Counted from the stretch's first letter, positions 35,577 to 44,866 are shown. The stretch is DNA of 64,000 bases from Chryseobacterium sp. ZHDP1 (GCF_018603435.1 NZ_CP075682.1:372001-436000), one strand, 5' to 3'. The notes: generated by a model not told the origin, from the sequence alone. Made by a program: numbers and translations.

Positions 35577-35871
35577 GTTTTTTCTTTTTATGATCTAAAA
35601 ATACTTAAAAAGAACTTTATAGAGCTCCAGTATTTATTATTGAATGATTTAAACCTTCCTGTTCTTCGGGGTTAAGTAAAAATACCGAGATTAAAATTCC
35701 GTGTTTTTACGGATGTTTTTATCCTCATTTATTGCCATCTTTACATCAGCATTAGAGAAGGAAAATTTAAGCATTAAACTCTTCAAAACTAATAACCATT
35801 AAAGGCTCAGATTTTCATTAAGAAGAAAGGCAACTCAACGGAGTTGCCTTTTTGTTTGTATTGAAATGAAA
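35577..35871. other. 295-bp gap with a bidirectional terminator
   Basis: Upstream region of the fucosidase. The motif aaaactaataaccat at about 35785 also occurs at 33086-33100 in the small-RNA region. No ORF. Confidence 0.4.
35828..35853 (-). terminator. Terminator after rpe (bidirectional shape)
   Basis: Perfect stem aggcaact/agttgcct with a six-base loop, T-rich on both strands. It lies just past the rpe stop. Confidence 0.8.
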
Positions 35872-36522
35872 TTAAATTTTCAGTAATTCGATGGTTCTTT
35901 CCGGATTTTCTGCTGAGAAAACTGCGTTTCCTGCAACCAGAACATCGGCTCCGGCTTCGAAAAGTTTAGAGGCGTTGTCGATATTTACACCACCGTCAAT
36001 TTCAATTAATGCTGTCGAATTGTTGCTTAAGATCAGGTCTTTTGTTTCAGCAATCTTCTTGTACGTATTTTCGATGAATTTCTGTCCACCGAATCCCGGA
36101 TTTACACTCATCAGCAAAACAAGATCTACGTCTGCAATAATATCTTCCAGCATAAGAACCGGAGTGGAAGGATTTAAAACAACACCGGCTTTTGCACCCA
36201 GACTCTGAATATGATGAATCGTTCTGTGAAGGTGAGTACACGCTTCGTAATGCACCGATACGAGATCTGCTCCGTGATTGATGAATTCTTCTACATATTT
36301 TTCAGGCTCTACAATCATCAGATGCACATCTACAAATTTTTTAGCGTGCTGCTGAACGGTTTTCATTACCGGAAATCCGAACGAAATATTCGGAACAAAT
36401 CTTCCGTCCATTACGTCTACGTGAAACCAGTCTGCCTGAGAATTATTCAGCATTTCAATGTCTCTTTGCAGATTCCCGAAGTCTGCGGATAATAGGGATG
36501 GAGCAATAAGCTTCGTTTTCAT
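35872..36522 (-). CDS. rpe: Ribulose-phosphate 3-epimerase
   Basis: 216 residues, normal length. The TIM barrel has the metal and catalytic residues in IAPSLLSADFGNL (first strand), WFHVDVMDGRFVPNISFG (His, Asp), VHLMIVEPE (second His), LLMSVNPGFGGQKF (phosphate loop) and IEIDGGVN (catalytic Asp). It interconverts D-ribulose 5-phosphate and D-xylulose 5-phosphate in the pentose phosphate pathway. It lies 39 bp downstream of the M42 gene on the same strand, so they may share a transcript. Confidence 0.96.
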   Translation of the reverse strand: MKTKLIAPSLLSADFGNLQRDIEMLNNSQADWFHVDVMDGRFVPNISFGFPVMKTVQQHAKKFVDVHLMIVEPEKYVEEFINHGADLVSVHYEACTHLHRTIHHIQSLGAKAGVVLNPSTPVLMLEDIIADVDLVLLMSVNPGFGGQKFIENTYKKIAETKDLILSNNSTALIEIDGGVNIDNASKLFEAGADVLVAGNAVFSAENPERTIELLKI

Positions 36523-36561
36523 TTTTACTTTTTACTTTTAACTTGTCTCTTTTTACTTCTG

Positions 36562-37635
36562 TTAATGATACTTCAGTTTCATTTCCGGCTGAATTCTCAG
36601 AAGTGTTTCGTAGATGAGTTGGATCACATTTCCTACGTCTTCTTTGGAAACCATTTCCACTGTGGTATGCATATAACGCAAAGGTAAAGAAATTAATGCA
36701 CTCGGAACGCCGCCGTTAGAATGCGCGAAAGCATCGGTGTCTGTTCCCGTCGCGCGGCTCGCTGCTGCTCTCTGGAAAGGAATTTTCTTTGTTTTTGCGG
36801 TGTCGATAATCAGTTCTCTGATGGTGTGATGAATGCTTGGTGCGAAGAAAACCACCGGTCCGTCTCCGCATTTCTGGTCACCTTCTTTTTTCTTTTCGAT
36901 CATCGGAGTGGTGGTATCATGCGTAACATCTGTAACGATGGCAATGTTGGGTTTAATGGTATCTGCAATCATATCCGCTCCATACAAACCTACTTCTTCC
37001 TGAACGGAATTGGTAATGTATAATCCGAACGGAATTGTTTTTTTATTTTCCTTTAAAAGTCTTGCCACTTCAGCAATCATAAAACCACCGATTCTGTTGT
37101 CTAAAGCTCTGCAAACGAAATAGCGGTCATTCATTTCGAAGAATTCATCGGGATAGGTAATCATGCATCCTACATAAATTCCCATTTCTTCCACTTCCTT
37201 TTTGGACGTTGCCCCGCAATCGATGAAGATATTTTCAATTTTTGGAGTCGGTTCGTTCTGGTTGGCTCTGGTGTGGATTGCAGGCCATCCGAAAACGCCT
37301 TTTACAATTCCGTTTTCACCGTGAATATGAACCACTTTGGACGGAGCGATTGTCTGATCAGAACCTCCGTTTCGGATCACGTAGATCAATCCGTCGTCTG
37401 TAATATAATTTACATACCAAGAAATTTCATCTGCATGCGCTTCAATCACTACTTTAAATTCTGCTTCAGGATTAATGATTCCGTAGCAGGTTCCGTAATG
37501 ATCCACTTCAATTTTGTCTACATAAGGTTTAATGTAGTCCATCCATACTTTCTGTCCCTCATGTTCGTATCCTGTTGGAGATGAAGTGTTTAAATATTTC
37601 TCTAAAAATTTTAAAGATTTCTTTTCAAATTTCAT
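36562..37635 (-). CDS. M42 family metallopeptidase
   Basis: 357 residues, normal length. Zinc ligands and catalytic residues follow the M42 pattern: EAHADEISWYV (His-x-Asp), IDCGATSKKEVEEMG (Asp), VQEEVGLYGADM (Glu-Glu), VTDVTHDT (Asp) and RYMHTTVEMVS (His). The insert YFVCRALDNRIGG is the conserved bridging aspartate loop. Family knowledge: cytosolic dodecameric aminopeptidase, called glutamyl aminopeptidase or FrvX-like. It starts 51 bp from the divergent DUF4294 gene. Confidence 0.92.
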   Translation of the reverse strand: MKFEKKSLKFLEKYLNTSSPTGYEHEGQKVWMDYIKPYVDKIEVDHYGTCYGIINPEAEFKVVIEAHADEISWYVNYITDDGLIYVIRNGGSDQTIAPSKVVHIHGENGIVKGVFGWPAIHTRANQNEPTPKIENIFIDCGATSKKEVEEMGIYVGCMITYPDEFFEMNDRYFVCRALDNRIGGFMIAEVARLLKENKKTIPFGLYITNSVQEEVGLYGADMIADTIKPNIAIVTDVTHDTTTPMIEKKKEGDQKCGDGPVVFFAPSIHHTIRELIIDTAKTKKIPFQRAAASRATGTDTDAFAHSNGGVPSALISLPLRYMHTTVEMVSKEDVGNVIQLIYETLLRIQPEMKLKYH

Positions 37636-37686
37636 AAAAAGGAATGATTTTTGCGTTCAATTTTTGTTCTAATACGCGTAAAAATA

Positions 37687-38391
37687 ATGAATTTTAGTAA
37701 GATTATTTGTCTTTTTCTCTTCTTTTTTGGAGTCAGTATTTCGGCTCAGAAGGATTCCATCATTGCGAAACCTTTAAGTCAGTACCCTGCAGAACTTTTG
37801 AAAACAGACGAATTCGGCAATAAATATTTCTATGACGAAAGGCAGAAAGCTAGGATCTATGAAATCAACGGGGAAACCGTGGTGGTAATGGATGAGCTGG
37901 TTTTGCTGAATAAGCCGAAATTCAATAATCAGCTGGATCGGAACTATTATTACTTCTTAAATAAAAAGCTTTACAGAGTATATCCGTTATTTTTAACTGC
38001 TTTACAGCAATACAGAGATATTCAGGGGGAAATGACGAATATGGACAGTAAGGCAAAACGAAAATACATAAGAGACCGACAGAACATTCTTGCCGATCAG
38101 TATGAAAAACAGCTCAGAGATCTTACGACAACAGAAGGACAGGTTTTTGCCAAACTGATGAACAGAGCAACCGGAAAAAATGTCTATGAAATCATTAAAG
38201 AACTAAGAGGAGGATGGAGCGCATTCTGGTGGAATGTAAAAGGAAAAATGGCAGATATTGATCTTAAAGATCCTTATGATCCGCACAAAAACAGAACCGA
38301 CGAATATCTGGAATCCCTGCTTCAATCTAATTGGAATTCAGGTTATCTTCAGCCTTATTCCGGAGCGAGCAGCTTTAAAGTCTACAAATAA
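37687..38391 (+). CDS. DUF4294 domain-containing secreted protein
   Basis: 234 residues from ATG 37687, where a standard signal peptide begins (MNFSKIICLFLFFFGVSISAQ). The mature part matches DUF4294, a Bacteroidetes family: DEFGNKYFYDERQKARIYEING, LNKKLYRVYPLFLTALQQYRDI and FAKLMNRATGKNVYEIIKELRGGWSAFWWNVKGK. Function unknown. It is divergent from the M42 peptidase, with about 50 bp between the two starts. No catalytic residues were recognised. Confidence 0.88.
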   Translation: MNFSKIICLFLFFFGVSISAQKDSIIAKPLSQYPAELLKTDEFGNKYFYDERQKARIYEINGETVVVMDELVLLNKPKFNNQLDRNYYYFLNKKLYRVYPLFLTALQQYRDIQGEMTNMDSKAKRKYIRDRQNILADQYEKQLRDLTTTEGQVFAKLMNRATGKNVYEIIKELRGGWSAFWWNVKGKMADIDLKDPYDPHKNRTDEYLESLLQSNWNSGYLQPYSGASSFKVYK

Positions 38392-38404
38392 TATCAATCA
38401 TAAA

Positions 38405-38432
38405 AAATTCCTGTAACGATCTTACAGGAATT
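38405..38432 (+). terminator. Terminator after the DUF4294 gene
   Basis: Stem aattcctgtaa/ttacaggaatt with a five-base loop and T5; it overlaps the 3' end of the convergent Nudix gene. Confidence 0.85.
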
Positions 38433-38838
38433 TTTCTTTTAATTTATCAAAAACAATTTTGTCGATGGGCAACGGAAACGGATTGTCCGGTCTGTCGATC
38501 TCAATCCATTCTGTTTTTTCAATGCAGGGATCAAGAATCAGGAAATCGCCTTCGTCAATAATGTTTACAATATAATATATAGTAAGAAGCTGTTCATTTT
38601 CTCTGAAACGCGAAACCAGAAAATCTTCCTGCGTATAAAAATGTTCCACAACTTCTATTTTTACATTCAGCTCTTCATCGAATTCTCGATGCAGACAATC
38701 TATTAATCCTTCTCCAAACTCCAGTCCGCCACCCGGAAATTTCATTAAAGGTTCACCTGCGTATTCTTCAAATAAAGTAAGGACTTTTTTATCTTTTACC
38801 GCACAGGCGTAAACTCTAATGTTGATCTTATCTATCAT
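38422..38838 (-). CDS. Nudix hydrolase
   Basis: 138 residues. The Nudix box is GGGLEFGEGLIDCLHREFDEELNV (Gx5Ex7REUxEExGU with a conservative end). The N-terminal strand INIRVYACAVKDKKVLTLFEEYAGE is typical of small ADP-ribose / nucleotide pyrophosphatase-like members. Family knowledge: Mg-dependent hydrolysis of a nucleoside diphosphate linked to another group, in the cytosol. Substrate unknown. The start is an ATG at 38838 and the 3' end shares the terminator with the convergent gene. Confidence 0.9.
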   Translation of the reverse strand: MIDKINIRVYACAVKDKKVLTLFEEYAGEPLMKFPGGGLEFGEGLIDCLHREFDEELNVKIEVVEHFYTQEDFLVSRFRENEQLLTIYYIVNIIDEGDFLILDPCIEKTEWIEIDRPDNPFPLPIDKIVFDKLKEKFL

Positions 38839-39150
38839 ATATAATAATTTGTTAAAGCTAATTTAGGGAAAATTTGTCGGACGCCCGAAGACATGATCTG
38901 GAAGTTTACGACTGATTTTAATTTTTTTTAACCTTAGATTTACATACTCAAAACTATTAGGAAGCAAATTTTTCCAGTCTTTTGTCGAATGAGATATTTA
39001 GATTCCTCTGGAATGACAAACTTTTAGAATGAAATTAAAAAAACTTCAATATATAATAAGGTATACATTCAAAACTTTAAAGACTATAAAACATCAAGTA
39101 ATAAAACCTCCATCTTCCAGCCTCAAGCTTCCATCTCCCATCTCCCTTCC
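38839..39150. other. 312-bp gap with repeat remnants
   Basis: Contains tttagattcctctggaatgaca (about 38997-39019), the AGATTCYT..GAATGACA repeat family, and a pyrimidine-rich tract of catctccc/cttcca units at about 39107-39150. No ORF. Confidence 0.45.
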
Positions 39151-39825
39151 TTACAACTTCACCGCATTAATCATCTCTCTTTTTCCCGGAGGTCCCTGTT
39201 TTTTCTCAACATTAAAGTTCAGTTCCTGAAGAATTCTTCTTACACTTCCTTTCGAAGAGTAGGTTGTTAATAATCCGTTAACAGCCATTTTATCCGAAAC
39301 CATTTCAAAAAGGGGCTTTTCCCAGAGATCGGGCTGTACTCTTGCGCCGAAACAGTCGTAATATACCAGATTTATTGCGGGTAAATCGATATTCTTCAGA
39401 TCAAAAAAATCACATTCTATCTTTTTTAAGTTGAAACCATTAATGATTTCTTCTGACTTTTCCCATTCTGCCAGATGAATTTTTTGATAAATATTTTTGA
39501 ATTCGGGGTTATCGAAAAGCTCAAAATAGGCTAAATCGTTAATTTCCGATTCATTTATGGGGTATTTCTCAAGGGTAAAATAGTTGATGATATGATTTTT
39601 GTCAGTTTTTAAATATTCATTAATTGTTACCAAAACATTCAAACCTGTTCCAAAACCGAGTTCTAAAATATTAATTTCGTAATCATTTATCAAATTTAAT
39701 CCGTTTTTGATAAACACGTGTTCGGCTTCCTGTAATGCACCATGGTGTGAATGATAGTTTTCATTTAAATCATTGATAAACAATGTTTTGCTGCCGTCGT
39801 TTGTGGTCTTAATTTCTCTTTTCAA
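39151..39825 (-). CDS. mnmD: tRNA (5-methylaminomethyl-2-thiouridine)-methyltransferase MnmD
   Basis: 224 residues from TTG 39825; a stop codon lies a few codons upstream and no ATG precedes the first conserved residues. Motifs: ENYHSHHGALQEAEHVFIKNGL, the SAM-binding ILELGFGTGLN, YYDCFGARVQPDLWEKPLFE and LTTYSSKGSVRRILQELNFNVEKKQGPPGKREMINA, all typical of MnmD (the methyltransferase half of MnmC). Family knowledge: methylates nm5s2U34 of tRNA in the cytosol. It is divergent from ilvE. Confidence 0.92.
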   Translation of the reverse strand: MKREIKTTNDGSKTLFINDLNENYHSHHGALQEAEHVFIKNGLNLINDYEINILELGFGTGLNVLVTINEYLKTDKNHIINYFTLEKYPINESEINDLAYFELFDNPEFKNIYQKIHLAEWEKSEEIINGFNLKKIECDFFDLKNIDLPAINLVYYDCFGARVQPDLWEKPLFEMVSDKMAVNGLLTTYSSKGSVRRILQELNFNVEKKQGPPGKREMINAVKL

Positions 39826-39876
39826 GCTATTTTTTTACAAATTTACTCTAAAATTTTTATATTTAGAAAATTATGT

Positions 39877-39884
39877 TAAATTTG
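39877..39884 (+). promoter_or_regulatory. -7 element TAAATTTG upstream of ilvE
   Basis: Exact TAnnTTTG match, 25 bp before the ATG at 39910. Confidence 0.5.
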
Positions 39885-39909
39885 TAGAACCTCATAAAAA
39901 ATTTTAGAA

Positions 39910-40980
39910 ATGATAATTCAAAAAACTGAAAACTCCCGAATTTCTACATTCGACCCAAACAATTTTTCATTCGGAAATACTTTTATCGATCATATGATCA
40001 TCTGTGAGTACGAAAACGGAAAATGGGGTGATGTAAAATTGGTTCCTTATGGTCCTTTAGCGTTTACACCGGCTATGATGGGTGTAAATTACGGACAGGC
40101 TTGTTTTGAAGGTATGAAAGCCTACAAAGACAAAGACGGACAGGTTTTCCTTTTCAGGCCCGAAAAGAATTTTGAACGTATCAATAAATCGGCAAAACGT
40201 CTTGCCATGCCGGAAATAACGGAAGAAATGTTTTTGGACGGACTTAAAGCATTGGTAGATATCGACAGAGAATGGATTCCTTCCGGAGAAGGGATGTCTT
40301 TGTACATCAGACCATTAATTTTCGCTACAGAAGAAGCATTGAAGGCGAGAGTTGCCAATAAATATATGTTCGCCATCGTTGCAACTCCTGCAAAGATGTA
40401 TTATACAGAACCTGTTTCTGTAAAAATTTCAGACCATTATTCAAGAGCGGCAAGCGGTGGAGTAGGTTCTGCTAAAGCTGCCGGAAACTATGCGGCTTCT
40501 TTCTACCCGACTCAGTTGGCAATTGAAGAAGGATATGAGCAGATTATCTGGACTGATGACGCTACTCACGAATATTTCGAAGAAAGCGGAACGATGAACG
40601 TTTTCGTAAGAATCAATGATACGATTTATACACCTCCGACTTCTGAAAAAATCCTTGACGGAGTTACGAGAGACAGCTTCATCCAATTGGCTAAAAAGAG
40701 AGGAATTGAAGTAAAAGTAGAACCTATTAAAGTTCTGGACGTTATAGAAGCTCAGAAAAACGGAACTTTGAAAGAAGTTTGGGGAGTAGGAACAGCAGTG
40801 GTTACTACCGTTTTCCAGGCTTTAGGTTACAAAGGAGAAAAGCTTGAATTGCCAAGATTATCAGACGAAGAAAGCTTCGCCGTTACTTTGAAAAACGATC
40901 TTGTTAATCTACAGACGAACCTTTCAGATGATCCTTTCGGATGGAGAGTTTTAGTGGATCACGTATTGGAAACAGTTTAA
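39910..40980 (+). CDS. ilvE: Branched-chain amino acid aminotransferase
   Basis: 356 residues, the eukaryote-like (BCAT type II) length. PLP lysine: Lys189 in GGVGSAKAAGNYAAS. Other family motifs are GQACFEGMKAYK, LYIRPLIFATE, EESGTMNVFVRIND and ILDGVTRDSFIQLAK. Transfers amino groups between Val, Leu or Ile and 2-oxoglutarate, in the cytosol. It is monocistronic: its own promoter precedes it and a strong terminator follows. Confidence 0.95.
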   Translation: MIIQKTENSRISTFDPNNFSFGNTFIDHMIICEYENGKWGDVKLVPYGPLAFTPAMMGVNYGQACFEGMKAYKDKDGQVFLFRPEKNFERINKSAKRLAMPEITEEMFLDGLKALVDIDREWIPSGEGMSLYIRPLIFATEEALKARVANKYMFAIVATPAKMYYTEPVSVKISDHYSRAASGGVGSAKAAGNYAASFYPTQLAIEEGYEQIIWTDDATHEYFEESGTMNVFVRINDTIYTPPTSEKILDGVTRDSFIQLAKKRGIEVKVEPIKVLDVIEAQKNGTLKEVWGVGTAVVTTVFQALGYKGEKLELPRLSDEESFAVTLKNDLVNLQTNLSDDPFGWRVLVDHVLETV

Positions 40981-41001
40981 TTTTTTAAATGTTAGATATT
41001 G

Positions 41002-41029
41002 AAAAGCCGGAAATTTTTTCCGGCTTTTT
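41002..41029 (+). terminator. Intrinsic terminator after ilvE
   Basis: Stem aaaagccgg/ccggctttt with a T-rich tail. Confidence 0.9.
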
Positions 41030-41073
41030 GTTTTAAATTTTTATCAGTTAAGTAGTTTGAAGTGAAGATCGTT

Positions 41074-41221
41074 GCTCCTTTAGGAGCAGAATCTGTGTAG
41101 AAGTAAGAATAAGTCTATCAATCCATAGGATTGATATCTATAATTCTCAATTAATTATTTTCTAAAAGATAGCGTTCCTACGGAACGCCGAACGTAAGCC
41201 TAAATATGATTTCTACACAGA
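41074..41221. repeat. Nested palindromic repeat element
   Basis: Outer arms tctgtgtagaa (41092-41102) and ttctacacaga (41211-41221) enclose two perfect or near-perfect palindromes, atcaatccataggattgat (41117-41135) and gcgttcctacggaacgc (41172-41188). A third, gctcctttaggagc (41074-41087), sits outside. No ORF. Confidence 0.65.
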
Positions 41222-41280
41222 TAAAACTCCACAGAGTTTTTTATTCCGAATGTATTATTTATCGCTGTTTTTAAAATTCA

Positions 41281-42870
41281 TATATTATTCTTTGCTTAGA
41301 TCCTTTCAGGATGCCAAGCTGCATGATGATTATCATCTCTCGCAGATTTTGCAAATTTAGCAGATGATTAAGCAGAAAAATGAGCACAATCTGTTAAATT
41401 ATTTACAGTATGTTTGTCATGCTGAAAGCATCTAAGCAAAGTTTACAATGTATTGTTGAAAGCCTTGGATGACAAAAATGCTGTCAATGGATTTGAGAAA
41501 GGATAAACAATTCTACGTTGAAAAAAATCCGCGTAATCTGCTAAATTATTTACAGTATGTTTGTCATGCTGAAAGCATCTAAGGAAAGATCTCAATGTAT
41601 CGTTGAAATCCTCTCAAGAGGACAAAAATGCTGTCAATGGATTTGAGAAAGAATAAACAATTTTACATTGAAAAAATCTGCTTAATCTGCAAAATCTGCG
41701 GGAGATTATTCAAAAGATTCTTCATTCCATATTGCTTCGCAAAATTTCAATCAGAATGACATGGGATTGTTAAAGATTTTGGGAGATAAAAAGAATTGTT
41801 GACAATTATTCATTGTTTTGTTTTTCGTTTAGTATTCGCGGTGTCACTCTGAGCCTGTCGAAGAGCTTTTTTTCGAGCCATTTATTTATAGATTTTTGTT
41901 CTTTAAAAGTCCTGTGTTTAGATCCTTTCAGGATGACAAGCTGCATGATGATTATTATCTCTCGCAGATTTTGCAAATTTAGCAGATGATTAAGCAGAAA
42001 AATCCGCGTAATCTGTTAAATTATTTACAGCATGTTTGTCATGCTGAAAGCATCTAAACAAAGTTTACAATGTATTGTTGAAATCATTTTCAGGATGACA
42101 AAAATGCTGTCAATGGATTTGAGAAAGAATAAACAATTTTACATTGAAAAAAAATCTGCATAATCTGCGAGAGATAAAGCAAAAGATTCTTCATTCTATA
42201 ATGCTTCGCAAAATTTCAATCAGAATGACATGGGATTGTTAAAGATTTTGGGAGATAAAAGAATTGTTAACAATTATTCATTGTTTTGTCTTTCGTTTAG
42301 TATTCGTAGTGTCACTCTGAGCCTGTCGAAGAGCTTTTTTCGAGCCATTTATTTATAGATTTTTGTTTTTAAAAGTCCTGTGTTTAGATCCTTTCAGGAT
42401 GACAAGCTGTATGATTATTATCTCTCGCAGATTTTGCAAATTTCGCAGATGATTAAGTAGAAAAATCAGCACAATCTGTTAAATTATTTACAGTATGTTT
42501 GTCATGCTGAAAGCATCTAAAGAAAGTTTTCAATGTATGGTTGAAATCCTTTTCAGGATGACAAAAGTGCTGTCAATGGATTGAGAAAGTATAAACAATT
42601 CTACGTTGAAAAAAATCAGCACAATCTGGTAAATTATTTACAGTATGTTTGTCATGCTGAAAGCATCTAAGGAAAGATCTCAATGTATCGTTGAAATCCT
42701 CTCAAGAGGACAAAAATGCTTTAATTACATGGAGAAAAGAATAAACAATTTTACATTGAAAAAATCTGCGTAATCTGCAAAATCTGCGGGAGATTATTCA
42801 AAAGATTCTTCATTCCATATTGCTTTGCAAAATTTCAATCAGAATGACATGACTCGTTAAAGATTTGAAT
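41281..42870. repeat. Interspersed-repeat block A, three tandem large units
   Basis: A non-coding block built from recurring modules: gatcctttcaggatgacaag, cagattttgcaaattt.gcagat, gtttgtcatgctgaaagcat, tcaatggatttgagaaag, gtcactctgagcctgtcgaa (at 41842 and 42311) and tttcaatcagaatgacatg. The largest units recur with a spacing of about 450-470 bp. The first and third modules are near reverse complements of each other. Confidence 0.8.
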
Positions 42871-42919
42871 AAAATAACAAGCTGTACTTGTTTCGGGTAT
42901 TGTAAGAAACGTCTGCAAT

Positions 42920-43030
42920 CCTAGCCGGGATTGGAGCAATTGTCTGAGCTCATTTTTTTAGTTTACGGCGCGGCGAAGCCGCGCCGTAAACTAAAAAATA
43001 GCGAGTGCGGAAAGCGCGATAAAGCTCCTG
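42920..43030. repeat. Structured element with a perfect 21-bp hairpin
   Basis: A perfect 21-bp stem (42954-42974 / 42978-42998) with a GAA loop and a GC-rich core (cggcgcggc/gccgcgccg). It is flanked by agccgggattggagc on the left and gcggaaagcgcgataaagctcc on the right; ggagc (42933-42937) can pair with gctcc (43024-43028). A small hairpin caatcc/ggattg precedes it. I recall similarly framed, variable hairpins between genes of other Flavobacteriia. Confidence 0.7.
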
Positions 43031-43186
43031 AAAAATAAAAAAACTTTCAAAAGCAGTGGAAATTTACATCATAATCCTTCGACTGTTTCACACTCAGGAA
43101 GACAGGGGAATTGTCACAACTTTTAATTCAATAAGTTCCTGAAGTTTTGTAATTGATTCCCGAAATGTGTATTTTCGCAAAAGTTT

Positions 43187-43696
43187 ATGAAAAAAATACT
43201 CTTCATATCGATACTGGGTGTACTGAGCTGCAGCAAAAATGCGCAGACTCATCCTCCCGTTGGCGGCGTTCTCAGCAAGAACGATCTGGATGTTTCCAAA
43301 AACAGGATGAAAAACCTGAATACACAGGAAAGATACCATATTCAGGAATGGATTGGCAATCAGCCGGTAAAGTTTTATCCTACACAGCTTAATTACTGGA
43401 CGAATACGGAAGGTTTTGACCAAAGGCAGAGAAGGCAGGACAATACGCTGATTTCTTATTCTTACGATCTGTACGACTTTGATCAGACGAAAATCTACGA
43501 TCAGCCAATCACAAGAAGAGATGCCAAATTCGGTCATTTTGATGAACTGAAGGCGGTAGAAGATGCTTTGCGTTTAATACACGACGGTGAGGAAGTTACG
43601 CTTCTGGTTCCGTCTGCACTGGCGTATGGAACGTACGGAGATGAGAAGAAAATAGATAACGACATCCCATTAATCATAAAATTAAAAGCATTATAA
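43187..43696 (+). CDS. gldI: Gliding motility-associated lipoprotein PPIase GldI
   Basis: 169 residues. Lipoprotein signal with the modified cysteine in ISILGVLSCSKN. The FKBP-type domain (~55-169) follows the GldI layout: YHIQEWIGNQPVKFYPTQLNYWTNTEGF..., YDLYDFDQTKIYD, LRLIHDGEEVTLLVPSALAYGTYGD, and a closing IPLIIKLKAL. Family knowledge: GldI is a periplasmic or outer-membrane-facing proline isomerase in Flavobacteriia, tied to the Gld/T9SS machinery. It sits 3 bp before a second PPIase lipoprotein gene, which is an operon. The T9SS cargo at 1.5-6 kb fits this context. Confidence 0.9.
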   Translation: MKKILFISILGVLSCSKNAQTHPPVGGVLSKNDLDVSKNRMKNLNTQERYHIQEWIGNQPVKFYPTQLNYWTNTEGFDQRQRRQDNTLISYSYDLYDFDQTKIYDQPITRRDAKFGHFDELKAVEDALRLIHDGEEVTLLVPSALAYGTYGDEKKIDNDIPLIIKLKAL

Positions 43697-43699
43697 TCC

Positions 43700-44815
43700 A
43701 TGAAATTGTTTAACAAGAATATAATTCTGGCGGCGGCAAGTGTTTCGCTGATGAGTTGTACACCAATTTATAAAAAAATGAACGTAGACAAAGAAACTTA
43801 CGAAGGTCTTAATGACGGACTTTATGCGAATCTTCAGACGACAAAAGGTAATTTGATCGTAAAATTCGAGGATAAAAAAGCACCGGTAACTGTGGCTAAT
43901 TTTATTGGTCTTGCAGAAGGAAAAATCGATAACAAAGCGAAAGCGAAAGGCGTTCCTTATTATGACGGAACGATTTTCCACAGAGTGATTAAAGATTTCA
44001 TGATTCAGGGGGGAGATCCTCAGGGAACAGGAATGGGAGATCCGGGATATAAATTCGAGGACGAAAGAAACGATCTTAAGCATACCGGAAAAGGAGTGCT
44101 TTCTATGGCAAATTCGGGACCGAATACCAATGGTTCCCAGTTCTTCATCACGGAAGTGGCTACACCTTGGTTAGACGGAAGACACACGATTTTCGGGAAA
44201 GTGGTGAAAGGTGAGGATGTAATCGATGCGATTGCAAATGTAGAAAAAGGAGCGCAGGATAAACCTAAAACTGACATCGTTTTGGAAAAAGTTTCTGTTT
44301 TCAGCAAAGGAGACGAGTACAAGAACTACGATGCAGCAAAAACCTTCACGGAAGGAAAAGCTAAAATTGCAGAAAACAACAAAGCGTTTTTAGCAAAAGA
44401 AGAGGCTGAAAAAGCTAAAAAAGAAGCTGAATTTAAAGCCAATCAGGAGAAAATGGTTGAATATCTGAAAGCAGGAATGCAGAAAACAGAATCCGGTCTT
44501 TACTATAAAATTACGAAAACAACAGAAGGAAAAGCTCCGAAAGCAGGGGACAACGTTTCTGTACACTATGCAGGAAAACTGGTAGACGGATCGGAATTCG
44601 ATTCTTCTTTCAAGAGAAATGAGCCGATTGAAATTCCTATCGGGATGGGAAGAGTAATCAAAGGTTGGGACGAAGGAATCCTTTTGTTAAAAGAAGGTGA
44701 AACGGCTACTTTACTGATTCCGCCGGCAATGGGCTACGGAGAAAGAGGAGCAGGAGGAGTGATTCCGCCAAACGCATGGTTGATCTTCGATGTTGAGCTT
44801 GTAAAAGTAAAATAA
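43700..44815 (+). CDS. Cyclophilin-FKBP fusion PPIase lipoprotein
   Basis: 371 residues. Lipoprotein signal (IILAAASVSLMSC). The cyclophilin domain (~42-205) has APVTVANFIGLAEG, FHRVIKDFMIQGGDPQGTGMGDPGYKFEDE, LSMANSGPNTNGSQFFITE and LDGRHTIFGKV. A charged helical linker (~215-262) follows. The FKBP domain (~270-371) has GDNVSVHYAGKLVDGSEFDSS, VIKGWDEGILLLKEGE and YGERGAGGVIPPNAWLIFDVELVKVK. Two unrelated proline isomerase folds in one chain act together on periplasmic clients. It is operonic with gldI, with a terminator just after it. Confidence 0.94.
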   Translation: MKLFNKNIILAAASVSLMSCTPIYKKMNVDKETYEGLNDGLYANLQTTKGNLIVKFEDKKAPVTVANFIGLAEGKIDNKAKAKGVPYYDGTIFHRVIKDFMIQGGDPQGTGMGDPGYKFEDERNDLKHTGKGVLSMANSGPNTNGSQFFITEVATPWLDGRHTIFGKVVKGEDVIDAIANVEKGAQDKPKTDIVLEKVSVFSKGDEYKNYDAAKTFTEGKAKIAENNKAFLAKEEAEKAKKEAEFKANQEKMVEYLKAGMQKTESGLYYKITKTTEGKAPKAGDNVSVHYAGKLVDGSEFDSSFKRNEPIEIPIGMGRVIKGWDEGILLLKEGETATLLIPPAMGYGERGAGGVIPPNAWLIFDVELVKVK

Positions 44816-44836
44816 TCTGAATCTTACAATATTCTG

Positions 44837-44866
44837 AAAGCCGTCCGAAAGGATGGCTTTTTTCGT
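44837..44866 (+). terminator. Intrinsic terminator after the gldI operon
   Basis: Stem aaagccgtcc/ggatggcttt with a GAAA loop and a T6 tail. Confidence 0.9.

Noticed and set aside
41281..42870. CRISPR-like array
   Set aside because: Repeats are of mixed length, imperfect and unevenly spaced, without uniform spacers; no cas genes are present.
43094..43537. Minus-strand ORF opposite gldI
   Set aside because: It lies antisense to gldI, with no motif and no likely start context; gldI has a clear lipoprotein signal and domain.
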